From assembly GCA_007120565.1 (NCBI GenBank), contig SKNK01000309.1, forward strand, positions 1-5,939: DNA of 5,939 nt, in the 5' to 3' direction. This stretch comes from Nitriliruptoraceae bacterium (GTDB lineage Bacteria > Actinomycetota > Nitriliruptoria > Nitriliruptorales > Nitriliruptoraceae). The translations under genes were made by a program, and so were the position numbers. Below the pieces are notes generated by a model that worked only from the letters and a program-made list of their open reading frames with translations, was not told where the DNA came from and ran no database searches. Positions 1-5,939 of this stretch are shown piece after piece (position 1 is the stretch's first letter; every line of letters begins with the position of its first letter).

Positions 1-2192
1 CCCCACAGGAAGTCGTTCGCCCGCCAGGAGCGTTTCTGGAAGGCACCGAAGTTCCCCAACTGGGTCCCGGTCAACTTCGCCTCGGGTGTGGAACGACCGA
101 GGGGGTCCGCAGCGACCGGCCCATCCGCGCTGATCGCGAGCAGATCGACCGGCTGTTCCCGTTCGATGCGATCGTGCTGCGTCGTGGCCTGGATCACCCA
201 GAGCGCCAGCAACGTGTGGAGCACCGCGTACCGATCGCGATCGGGTCGAGCCGCTCGGTGGCCATCGGATGCCGCATCGCCTCCCCGAGACGCCTCGACC
301 TGGGAATGCCGGAGCATGTCGGCCACCGCCGCGAGCTGGGCCGGCTGCTGGCCGAGTTCCGAAGCTCCCCGACCCCGATGATCATCGACCGCTTCCGTCT
401 CTTCGAGGTCGCCGGTATCGACCAGCGCCAACCAACGTTCGGCGGCCTCAGCGACCCGCCGTGCCGAAGCCAGCAGCACCTGGCCGGCCACCTCCTGCGT
501 GAGCGACACACCCTGATATCCCTGCGTGAACGACCCGTCCATCTCGTCCTGTGTGAGCGACCTGTCCAGGGCGTTCTCGTGAGCCAGGATCCGGCGGACA
601 CACGCCCGGATGGAGCGGCGGGCGTTCGGGTCCGTCGCTACCTCGATGTGGGGCCACTGGCGGTACCGCTGTTCGGCCCAATCGGCCCACGCCGGCGCGT
701 CCGCACCGAAGGGAGGATCGTCAGCGAAGGCAACCTCCCAGTAGAGCCGATCGAGCTCCCTGAACGCCCGGACCTGGCCGAGGACGTCGTGGAGCTCCCG
801 ACGTAGGGACGACAGCTGAGCCTGTACCCGGTCCCGAGCAGGTTCGTCCAGCGAGGCCGCCGGTCGTGACGAGCGGACCAGGTCGAGCGCGACCTGGAAG
901 AGGTACTCGACCGCGGAGACGCCCCACCGCCAGGCTGCCCGCTCGCCGTTTGGTGCGGTCGCCTCGAACGTCTCTCCATGCGGGTCGGCTCGCTCGCGAC
1001 CCATCCGGATGCCCCGACTGATCGAGGTCCAGGCCGTATCGAGGTCCAGGGTCGCGTTCCGGCGTGCGACCCCCGCCAAGGTCCTGGAGACCTCGGCGTC
1101 AGCGCGACGCTGCTTGAAGCTGGGCCAGAGTTGCTCGGCGAGGTGGATCCGCGCGCTCGGCAGCAGGGCAGCGATCCACCCGACGCGGTCGTGACGTTGG
1201 TGGCGCCAACGCCGGTTGTGCTCCTCCAGTTCCCGAAGGTCTTCGACCAGGGTCTGGGCGAGCGGCAACCCCGCCGTCCGTGCGAGCACCTCTGCGAGGG
1301 TCGGGGCGGGTTGTGCCGCGCTCGTTGACGACGGATCCGGTTCACCGGCGGCCTGCAGCCGAGGCACGACGTAGAACAACGCGCGATCAACCGGACCGAT
1401 AGCCGACTGCCCGAAGATCGCGTCCAGGGCGAGACGGAAGGGCCGGTTCACCAGGACCCCACCGTCGATCACGTACCGGCTGGAGGTGTGGTTGGCGGCG
1501 TTGGTCAGATCATCGACCGCGTCGGTCCCCACCCGGACCAAGCTGGACTCGAAGGCGACCGGGTACGAGGAACTCGACCGCGCCGCCCGGGCCAAGCGCG
1601 CCGGCGCGGCGTCGTCCAACAGGTCGAACCCGTCGAAGTGCAGTGTCCCACGGTGATCCGCCTCGCGGAGCGGACCCTGAGCTGACGCGAAGACCTCGAT
1701 GTTGGGATCCAGCAACGTCGTCGTGAGGGTCACGCGGGAGGGTGGTTCCGCAGTGTCGAGGAGTCGCTCGAGCAACTCGACCGGATCCTCGATGCGGTCC
1801 CTCCAGCTGCGGAGCAGCGCTTCGATCCGAGCGAAGAGGTGCGCCTCGCCTTGCAGCAGCGACGACGGATCCTCGTCTCGTGGATCGCGGAGCAACGCCT
1901 CGATGTCGCCGTCCTCGAGCCAGGTCGCACGCAGGTCGTCGGTGAAGCGTGCGGGACCGACCTCCCAGGCATCCGCCGCCGCGAGCAACGCGCCGTTCAA
2001 CCCGCCCGCGCTGGTCCCCGTGACGACATCGATGCGCACCCGGTCGTAGCCGCGGCCGCGCAGCAGGGGTGCGTATGGTCCATCAGGATCGGTGAGGTGC
2101 AGCATCTCTGCTGCCACGCCACCCATCCACACCGCGAGGCTCACGCCCCCGGTCATGATCGTGGCGATACGAAGCTCGGTTGCGGCCACCAT
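1..2192 (-). CDS. Patatin-like protein with C-terminal DUF3376 region (TIGR03607 type), 3' end outside window
   Basis: This is a predicted serine acyl hydrolase (phospholipase A-type) of the large bacterial patatin-like/DUF3376 family; its physiological substrate is not known. The frame is open from ATG 2192 to the left edge, 730 codons, with no stop or frameshift when read codon by codon. The N-terminal patatin domain shows the glycine-rich oxyanion segment (MTGGVSLAVWMGGV, residues 13-26), the nucleophile elbow GTSAGG with Ser61, and the Asp-Gly-Gly motif with Asp243 (VIDGGVLVNRPF), giving the expected Ser-Asp dyad. A long, mostly helical, Arg/Glu-rich middle follows. The last visible stretch, residues 706-730 (begins KLTGTQLGNFGAF, ends RANDFLW), matches the signature I recall for the DUF3376 C-terminal part, so the protein continues past the window. 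There is no signal peptide or clear membrane helix, so it is probably cytosolic or peripheral. It lies 14 bases after the regulator gene, probably in the same operon. The family call is firm; the function is inferred. Confidence 0.9.
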   Translation of the reverse strand, partial: MVAATELRIATIMTGGVSLAVWMGGVAAEMLHLTDPDGPYAPLLRGRGYDRVRIDVVTGTSAGGLNGALLAAADAWEVGPARFTDDLRATWLEDGDIEALLRDPRDEDPSSLLQGEAHLFARIEALLRSWRDRIEDPVELLERLLDTAEPPSRVTLTTTLLDPNIEVFASAQGPLREADHRGTLHFDGFDLLDDAAPARLARAARSSSSYPVAFESSLVRVGTDAVDDLTNAANHTSSRYVIDGGVLVNRPFRLALDAIFGQSAIGPVDRALFYVVPRLQAAGEPDPSSTSAAQPAPTLAEVLARTAGLPLAQTLVEDLRELEEHNRRWRHQRHDRVGWIAALLPSARIHLAEQLWPSFKQRRADAEVSRTLAGVARRNATLDLDTAWTSISRGIRMGRERADPHGETFEATAPNGERAAWRWGVSAVEYLFQVALDLVRSSRPAASLDEPARDRVQAQLSSLRRELHDVLGQVRAFRELDRLYWEVAFADDPPFGADAPAWADWAEQRYRQWPHIEVATDPNARRSIRACVRRILAHENALDRSLTQDEMDGSFTQGYQGVSLTQEVAGQVLLASARRVAEAAERWLALVDTGDLEETEAVDDHRGRGASELGQQPAQLAAVADMLRHSQVEASRGGDAASDGHRAARPDRDRYAVLHTLLALWVIQATTQHDRIEREQPVDLLAISADGPVAADPLGRSTPEAKLTGTQLGNFGAFQKRSWRANDFLW

Positions 2193-2201
2193 CCCCGTCC
2201 G

Positions 2202-2207
2202 TCCCCC
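2202..2207 (-). promoter_or_regulatory. Shine-Dalgarno-like GGGGGA for the patatin gene, overlapping the regulator stop
   Basis: On the minus strand the regulator ends in TAG and runs directly into GGGGGA, followed by 9 bases and then the ATG at 2192. The purine run shares its first G with the stop codon. This supports the ATG at 2192 as the start and suggests translational coupling between the two genes. The match to the anti-SD sequence is only moderate. Confidence 0.5.
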
Positions 2208-2770
2208 TAGCTCGGATCCGTGCTGGCCCGGGCATCCGGCCCCCCAGGCGTGCGGTGAACCGCCACGAACACCGCCACGCTCTGCAACGGCTCCGCGCCC
2301 TCGGCATCGCTCACCCGGCTGCGCGACTTGGCGTCCTCCAACCAGCCGTGCAGACGTTCCAGCAACTCGTCCAGCTCCTCCTGCGGCAGGGTGAGCCCGA
2401 GCCGCCCCAGCTCGAGCATGTCCTCCGGGGCCGCGGACATGACCTCCTCGACACCAACCTGCCGGAGGATGTGGCCCGACGACTCGTCGCCCGCCAGGTC
2501 CCACGACTTGCCGGTCGAACGGTACGGCTGTTCCTTGGATCCGCGCGGCCCCGGTCGAGGATCCTCCGCTCGCAGGAAACCCTGCTCAACCAGCGGACGT
2601 AGGTGGTAGTGGATCGTCCCCGGCGTCGTCCCGAGGCTCTCGGCGAGTTCCTTGTTGGTCATGGCCCGATCCCGACACGCGAAGACGATACGCATGCGGG
2701 TGGGGTGAGCGAGCGCGCGTGCTTCCGCCGCCGTCGGCGGACGTCGAGGTGGCTGCGCAGGTTGGGCCAT
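2207..2770 (-). CDS. ArsR/HTH_20-type winged-helix transcriptional regulator
   Basis: This is a predicted DNA-binding regulator of 187 residues from ATG 2770. The N-terminal winged helix has the family pattern: ALAHPTRMRIV at residues 19-29, a helix-turn-helix with TNKELAESLGTTPGTIHYHL at 38-57, the recognition-helix end LVEQGFL at 60-66, and a basic wing around residues 76-92 with PYRSTGKSW. The C-terminal part (about 93-187) is acidic and helical (LPQEELDELLERLHGWL) and could be the dimer or ligand part. Only one cysteine (Cys32) is present and the metal-binding ELCVCDL-type motif is missing, so this is not a classical metal sensor. An in-frame ATG at 2830 would add 20 residues that are not part of the fold and would start inside the palindrome at 2824-2837, so I prefer 2770. 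Neither start has a convincing SD, so the mRNA may be leaderless. It lies upstream of the patatin gene and divergent from the exporter, and is probably an autoregulator of both. Confidence 0.85.
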   Translation of the reverse strand: MAQPAQPPRRPPTAAEARALAHPTRMRIVFACRDRAMTNKELAESLGTTPGTIHYHLRPLVEQGFLRAEDPRPGPRGSKEQPYRSTGKSWDLAGDESSGHILRQVGVEEVMSAAPEDMLELGRLGLTLPQEELDELLERLHGWLEDAKSRSRVSDAEGAEPLQSVAVFVAVHRTPGGPDARASTDPS

Positions 2771-2902
2771 GCGCGCAGCATCGCACAGACTCCCCCGTCC
2801 GGCGAGCGTGTCCGCGCGACTACTTGACATATCTCAATCAGTCAGGCGAAGCTGACCTCCTACCGATCGCGGAGGCTCCGCGAGTAGACGTCGAGGTGGA
2901 AC
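2771..2902. promoter_or_regulatory. Divergent promoter region between regulator and MFS exporter
   Basis: These 132 bases separate the two divergent starts. They hold the palindrome at 2824-2837 and a TTGACA hexamer on the plus strand (2824-2829) that resembles a -35 box for the exporter. I could not find a convincing -10 (TANNNT) at 16-19 bases from it. An AGGAGG on the minus strand (2861 down to 2856) is not followed by any start codon at a usable distance, so it is probably chance. That both promoters lie here is inferred from gene orientation. Confidence 0.55.
2824..2837. promoter_or_regulatory. Candidate operator: 14-bp palindrome TTGACATATCTCAA
   Basis: The sequence TTGACATATCTCAA is symmetric at 12 of 14 positions (TTGA-n-ATAT-n-TCAA). 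It is a notably AT-rich island in GC-rich surroundings, which is typical of sites bound by dimeric winged-helix regulators. It sits between the divergent regulator and exporter genes and covers a TTGACA hexamer, so a bound regulator would block exporter transcription. Binding by the neighbouring regulator is inferred. Confidence 0.5.
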
Positions 2903-4243
2903 GTGGGACGGAGCACAACGCCGACGGATGGGAGCCCCGAGGTGGCAGCTCCTGTCGGTTCCCTGTGGAAGCGACGGACGCGCGGCCTCGACGGCCGGTA
3001 CTGGAAGCTGTGGGGGGCGGTCACCTTCTCCAACCTCGGGGACGGTCTGGTCTCCCTGGCGATCCCGTGGCTGGCGAGTCTGCTCACCCGCGATGCCATG
3101 GCGATCGCCGGGGTCGCCCTGGCGACGCGGCTACCCTGGCTGGTCTTCAGCCTCCAGGCCGGGGCGCTCTCGGATCGGTTCGACCGTCGCAGGCTGATGG
3201 TGCTCGCCAACTCGCTGCGCACCATCGTTGCGGGCATCGCAGCGATCGCGGTCCTGTTCGACGTGATGACCGTGCCCATGCTGTACGTCCTTGGCTTCGC
3301 GCTGGGGATGTGTGAGGTGATCTTCGACAACACCACACAGACGATCGTGCCGTCCCTCGTAGCTCGCGACCGGCTGGAACGGGCCAACGGCAACATCATG
3401 GGCGCACAGATGGTCATCGCCGACTTCGTGTCTCGCCCGATCGCCGGAGCGCTGGTCGGAGTCGCGCTGTCCCTGCCCTTCGCGATCGACGCCGTGACCG
3501 CAGCCGTCTCTGCCGGCCTGATCGCGTCGATCCCCGGCTCGTTCACGACCCCGCACGACGCGGGCCAACCGCGACCCCGCATGCGGACGCAGATCTCCGA
3601 AGGGCTGCGGTGGCTCTGGCAGCACCGGCTGCTCCGGCTCCTCGCGTTGGCGCTGGCAACCATGAACGGGCTGACGGCCGCGGCGATGGCGACCTACGTC
3701 CTGTTCGTGCAGGAGATCCTCGGTCTCGACGGACTGGGTTTCGGTCTGCTGCTCGCCACCAGCAGCGTCGGCGGGCTGCTCGGCAGCATCCTCGCACCGA
3801 ACGTCACCAAACGGCTGCGCCCCGGGCCGTCGCTGATGCTCGGTGTCGCGAGTCCGGTGGTGACCTTCGGGGTGATCGCCACCACGTCCAGTGCGATCGT
3901 GGTCGCCATCGCCTTCGCCGCTTTCAGCTTCACCGCGGTGATGTGGAACGTCGTCACGGTGACGCTGCGGCAGACCCTGATCCCCGACGAACTCCTGGGC
4001 CGTGTCAACAGCGTCTACCGGTTCTTCGGGTGGGGTGCGATGCCCATCGGGATGCTGTTGGGTGGCGCGCTCGTCAGTGTGGTCGAGATCACCGCAACGC
4101 GAGATCTGGGGCTGCGCTCGCCCTTCATCGCCGGCGCGGTCATCTCCCTGGCGCTGTTGATCCTGGTGTCTCCCCGCCTCACGACCGCGCGGGTCGAACA
4201 GGCACGTGAGCAGGCACCAGAACGCCCCGACCCTGGCCTGTAG
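2903..4243 (+). CDS. MFS exporter, MFS_3/EntS-like family
   Basis: This is a predicted proton-driven efflux permease of 446 residues in the cytoplasmic membrane; its cargo is unknown. About twelve hydrophobic helices can be followed, the first at about residues 36-60 (FSNLGDGLVSLAIPWLASLL). The loop between helices 2 and 3 carries the MFS motif A (GALSDRFDRRR, residues 87-97). The family's P-x-LV...LxxANG pattern is at about 150-163. A central hydrophilic loop at about 213-232 separates the two halves. The late loop has the typical IPDELLGRVNSVYRFF from residue 360. The relatives I recall are siderophore, macrolide and multidrug exporters. The start is uncertain: GTG 2903 has AGGTGG only 3 bases away, while in-frame GTG 2942 has GGGAG with a better 7-base spacing and would remove 13 polar residues without touching helix 1. 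It is transcribed divergently from the regulator, a common arrangement for a regulator and the efflux pump it controls. Confidence 0.9.
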   Translation: MGRSTTPTDGSPEVAAPVGSLWKRRTRGLDGRYWKLWGAVTFSNLGDGLVSLAIPWLASLLTRDAMAIAGVALATRLPWLVFSLQAGALSDRFDRRRLMVLANSLRTIVAGIAAIAVLFDVMTVPMLYVLGFALGMCEVIFDNTTQTIVPSLVARDRLERANGNIMGAQMVIADFVSRPIAGALVGVALSLPFAIDAVTAAVSAGLIASIPGSFTTPHDAGQPRPRMRTQISEGLRWLWQHRLLRLLALALATMNGLTAAAMATYVLFVQEILGLDGLGFGLLLATSSVGGLLGSILAPNVTKRLRPGPSLMLGVASPVVTFGVIATTSSAIVVAIAFAAFSFTAVMWNVVTVTLRQTLIPDELLGRVNSVYRFFGWGAMPIGMLLGGALVSVVEITATRDLGLRSPFIAGAVISLALLILVSPRLTTARVEQAREQAPERPDPGL

Positions 4244-4278
4244 ATCCAGACCCGAGCCGGGGCGCCCGACGTCAGAGC
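4244..4278. other. Convergent spacer between exporter and helicase genes
   Basis: These 35 bases separate the two convergent stop codons. They contain two overlapping small dyads, CCCG-AGC-CGGG (4251-4261) and the perfect palindrome GGGCGCCC (4260-4267). There is no T-tract on either strand, so a classical intrinsic terminator is not supported, although the position is where a bidirectional one would be expected. Confidence 0.25.
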
Positions 4279-5682
4279 TCAGCGGCGCCGAGCGCGTCCA
4301 GCGTTCGAGCGAGCACCACCGCTGGGCTGACCGCCCTCACGCGAGGTCCTCGCACCACCGGTGTTGCTCCGCTGGCCACCTGACCCCGAACCAGCGTTGC
4401 CACCGTTGCCACGGGTGCGTGCCCCGCCGCCGTTTCCCCGGCTCTGGCCACGGGACCGGTTGCCGCCCCCGCCGCCTCCACGGTTGTTCGGGCGTCCCTT
4501 GCCGGCCGGTCGGCTGCCTGCTGCCGTCGCGACCAGTTGCGGGGCCGGAAGCTCTGCCAAGGTCAACAGCTCGAGGTCGAGGTCGTGCAGGCCCTGAGGC
4601 ATGTCCAACATGCGCTGCATCTTCTGCACGTCACCAGCCTCCTCGGCACCAACGAAGGAGACGACGAGCCCCTGAGAACCTGCCCGGCCCGTGCGTCCCG
4701 AGCGGTGGACGTAGTCCTTCTCGGTCGCCGGCTGGTCGTAGTGCACCACCGCAGCCACGTTGTCCACGTGGATGCCGCGGGCCGCGACGTCGGTCGCGAC
4801 GAGGGTCTGGACACGACCTGACGAGAACCGCGCCAGCGCCTGTTCACGCTGGTTCTGGCTCCGGTTGCCGTGGATCGCCGCGGTCTCGACACCATCCTGA
4901 CGCAGCTGCTTGGCGAGACGGTCCGCCCCGTGCTTCGTCCGCGTGAAGACGATCGCCGGACCGAGGTCGCGCAGGATCTTGGCGGTGAGCTTGCGACGTT
5001 CAGTGCGCTCGGCCGGCCAGAACACGTGACGGACGTCGCCACGTGCTTCCTCGGAGGACTCGAAGATGTGCCGTGCGGGGTCACGCTGGTAGTTGCGGAT
5101 CAGCACGTCGACGTCGCCGTCGAGGGTCGCGCTGAACAGCAAGGTCTGGCGGTCCTTCTTGGTCTGGTCGAGGAGGCGCTTGACGACCGGCAGGAAGCCC
5201 ATGTCGGCCATGCGGTCCGCCTCATCGATGACGACGAGGTCGACGTCGGCCAGGGAGATCGCCCGACGGTCGATGAGATCCTCGAGGCGGCCCGGTGTTG
5301 CGACGGCCACATCGATGCGGCCGCGAAGCCCCTGCAGGTCCCGGCGGATGTTCGTGCCGCCGTAGAAGGTGGCGACCTTGCGGCCCGTCACCTGCAGGAG
5401 TGGCACGAGGACCTCGGACACCTGCGAGGCGAGCTCGCGGGTCGGAACGAGCAGCAGGGCCCGCGGGCGACCCGGCTGCGCACGACCAACGGTCATCGCA
5501 ACGGGCAACCCGAACGCCAGGGTCTTGCCGGAACCGGTCGGCGCCTTGCCGCACAGGTCGCGGCCGGCGAACGCGTCGATCAGCGTGAGCTGCTGGATCG
5601 GGAAGGGTTCGGTAATCCCCAGCTCGGCAAGCTGAGTGGTGAGCTCAGCGGGAACGCCGAGCTCGGAGAAGGTGCTGGACAA
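4279..5682 (-). CDS. DEAD-box ATP-dependent RNA helicase, RhlE-like, with Gly/Arg-rich tail
   Basis: This predicted ATP-dependent RNA helicase remodels RNA duplexes and RNA-protein complexes (ribosome assembly, mRNA decay or cold adaptation in relatives). It has 467 residues counted from TTG 5682. All core motifs are intact: Q motif around FPIQQ (27-31), motif I APTGSGKT (47-54), Ia PTRELA (80-85), Ib TPGR (129-132), II DEAD (153-156), III SAT (184-186), IV region IVFTRTKHGADRLAKQL (244-260), V TDVAARG (297-303) and VI HRSGRTGR (326-333). From about residue 390 to the end the chain becomes a low-complexity Gly/Arg/Asn/Ser tail ending in RARRR, a likely non-specific RNA-binding arm. The TTG start is preferred because GGAG lies 8 bases upstream and the fold begins at once (SSTFSELGVP). 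The frame stays open up to ATG 5913, but those 77 extra residues are rich in Arg, Pro, His and Cys and lack family resemblance. The gene converges with the exporter and appears monocistronic. Confidence 0.95.
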   Translation of the reverse strand: MSSTFSELGVPAELTTQLAELGITEPFPIQQLTLIDAFAGRDLCGKAPTGSGKTLAFGLPVAMTVGRAQPGRPRALLLVPTRELASQVSEVLVPLLQVTGRKVATFYGGTNIRRDLQGLRGRIDVAVATPGRLEDLIDRRAISLADVDLVVIDEADRMADMGFLPVVKRLLDQTKKDRQTLLFSATLDGDVDVLIRNYQRDPARHIFESSEEARGDVRHVFWPAERTERRKLTAKILRDLGPAIVFTRTKHGADRLAKQLRQDGVETAAIHGNRSQNQREQALARFSSGRVQTLVATDVAARGIHVDNVAAVVHYDQPATEKDYVHRSGRTGRAGSQGLVVSFVGAEEAGDVQKMQRMLDMPQGLHDLDLELLTLAELPAPQLVATAAGSRPAGKGRPNNRGGGGGGNRSRGQSRGNGGGARTRGNGGNAGSGSGGQRSNTGGARTSREGGQPSGGARSNAGRARRR

Positions 5683-5690
5683 GAGATGAA

Positions 5691-5694
5691 CTCC
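5691..5694 (-). promoter_or_regulatory. Shine-Dalgarno GGAG deciding the helicase TTG start
   Basis: Read on the minus strand, GGAG is followed by 8 bases and then TTG at 5682, in frame with the helicase core. The in-frame ATGs farther upstream (5781 and 5913) would both add residues that do not belong to the DEAD-box fold. Confidence 0.55.
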
Positions 5695-5697
5695 GAT

Positions 5698-5715
5698 GAC
5701 CGCCTCGTGGCGGCC
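5698..5715 (-). promoter_or_regulatory. GC-rich hairpin just upstream of the helicase ribosome binding site
   Basis: On the minus-strand RNA, GGCCGCC (5715-5709) can pair with GGCGGUC (5704-5698) around an ACGA loop: seven pairs, one of them G-U. An alternative outer pairing, AUGACC (5723-5718) with GGUCAU (5701-5696), is perfect over six bases. Either structure ends 1-3 bases before the GGAG. A role in translation is speculative; GC-rich DNA forms such stems readily. Confidence 0.3.
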
Positions 5716-5799
5716 GTGGTCATGCGCGCAAGCGGAAGAGCCCGCGAACGCGAGCACGTGGGACCGCGAGGCAGTAAGCATCACGGTCGTCGGTGCGTG

Positions 5800-5939
5800 G
5801 TGAACACGCAACCGGCAGGAAGCGGTGATGCGGCAGGGCCGCGGACGCTCGATCTGACCGAAGGCATCGCCACGCCGATCGGTCCCGTCGGGACGCGGTC
5901 GGTGGGCGAGCATGTGTTCCGGGCGGCGGTGCCGCTCCG
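5800..5939 (+). CDS. Possible 5' end of an unidentified divergent gene, open at right edge
   Basis: A frame starting at GTG 5800 (or the adjacent in-frame GTG 5797) stays open for 46 codons to the window edge. It begins VNTQPAGSGDAAG and continues with a balanced composition (TLDLTEGIATPIGPVGTR, then SVGEHVFRAAVPL), more protein-like than the Arg/Pro-rich minus-strand reading of the same bases. Codons mostly end in G or C. I recognise no family and see no strong SD. The frame is also open upstream of 5797, so the start is uncertain. If real, it is transcribed divergently from the helicase across roughly 117 bases. Confidence 0.35.
   Translation, partial: MNTQPAGSGDAAGPRTLDLTEGIATPIGPVGTRSVGEHVFRAAVPL

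Noticed and set aside
231..244. Perfect 14-bp palindrome CCGATCGCGATCGG
   Set aside because: It lies inside the patatin coding sequence and encodes an Arg/Asp repeat (DRDR); CGATCG-type words are common by chance in this composition, and nothing suggests a regulatory role.
1021..1050. 13-bp direct repeat ATCGAGGTCCAGG, two copies with starts 17 bases apart
   Set aside because: It lies within the patatin coding frame, the copies are read in different frames, there are only two, and there is no sign of a mobile element or array.
638..1390. 250-codon minus-strand frame inside the patatin gene
   Set aside because: It is off-frame relative to the patatin-like protein, which is continuously open here and carries the conserved motifs on both sides. 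The product is Ser/Arg-rich shadow sequence.
1..2192. CBASS-type patatin effector (CapV-like) or other defence system
   Set aside because: The protein fits the large DUF3376 patatin family, and no nucleotidyltransferase, ubiquitin-like, HORMA or other defence partner is adjacent in this window.
2856..2861. AGGAGG on the minus strand upstream of the regulator
   Set aside because: It is 25 bases from the ATG at 2830 with an in-frame TGA between, and much farther from 2770; no start codon lies at a usable distance.
2860..3663. 267-codon open frame on the minus strand across the exporter gene
   Set aside because: It is exactly antisense to a well-conserved MFS protein; its Ser/Arg/Thr-rich product resembles no family. 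Long antisense frames are expected in GC-rich coding DNA.
4206..4946. 246-codon plus-strand frame over the helicase 3' half
   Set aside because: The product is dominated by Arg, Pro, Ser and His and lies opposite the intact helicase motifs; it is a shadow frame.
5683..5913. 77-residue N-terminal extension of the helicase (ATG 5913 or 5781)
   Set aside because: The composition is unlike the family, there is no helicase motif, a better SD sits at the TTG, and part of it overlaps a more protein-like plus-strand frame.

Overview
The window is GC-rich DNA, roughly two thirds G+C by eye. It is gene-dense and uses GTG and TTG starts, with codons that mostly end in G or C. Together with the protein families present (a patatin-like/DUF3376 protein, a winged-helix ArsR/HTH_20 regulator, an MFS_3 exporter and an RhlE-like DEAD-box helicase with a Gly/Arg tail), this suggests a chromosomal segment of a high-GC actinobacterium. 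The taxon is an inference; no rRNA or other marker gene is present.

Layout from left to right. Positions 1-2192 (minus strand) hold the first 730 codons of a large patatin-like protein whose 3' end lies outside the window. Positions 2207-2770 (minus) encode a winged-helix transcriptional regulator whose stop codon lies 14 bases before the patatin ATG, so the two are probably one operon, regulator first. Positions 2771-2902 are the divergent control region, with a near-perfect 14-bp palindrome at 2824-2837 that contains a TTGACA hexamer. Positions 2903-4243 (plus) encode a 12-helix-type MFS exporter. A short convergent spacer follows (4244-4278). Positions 4279-5682 (minus) encode a complete DEAD-box RNA helicase, most likely starting at a TTG with a well-placed GGAG. 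Positions 5683-5799 form its upstream region, with a GC-rich hairpin next to the Shine-Dalgarno site. From about 5800 to the right edge there may be the start of a divergent, unidentified gene on the plus strand.

How the genes may work together: the regulator, the patatin-like lipid hydrolase and the divergently transcribed exporter form a plausible co-regulated unit around one operator. A membrane- or lipid-active compound might be sensed, exported and/or its damage processed, but the ligand, substrate and cargo cannot be read from the sequence. The helicase is a separate housekeeping or cold/RNA-remodelling gene. I see no rRNA, tRNA, insertion sequence, CRISPR array, integrase or recognisable defence system. 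Most other open frames are antisense or off-frame shadows, as expected at this base composition.
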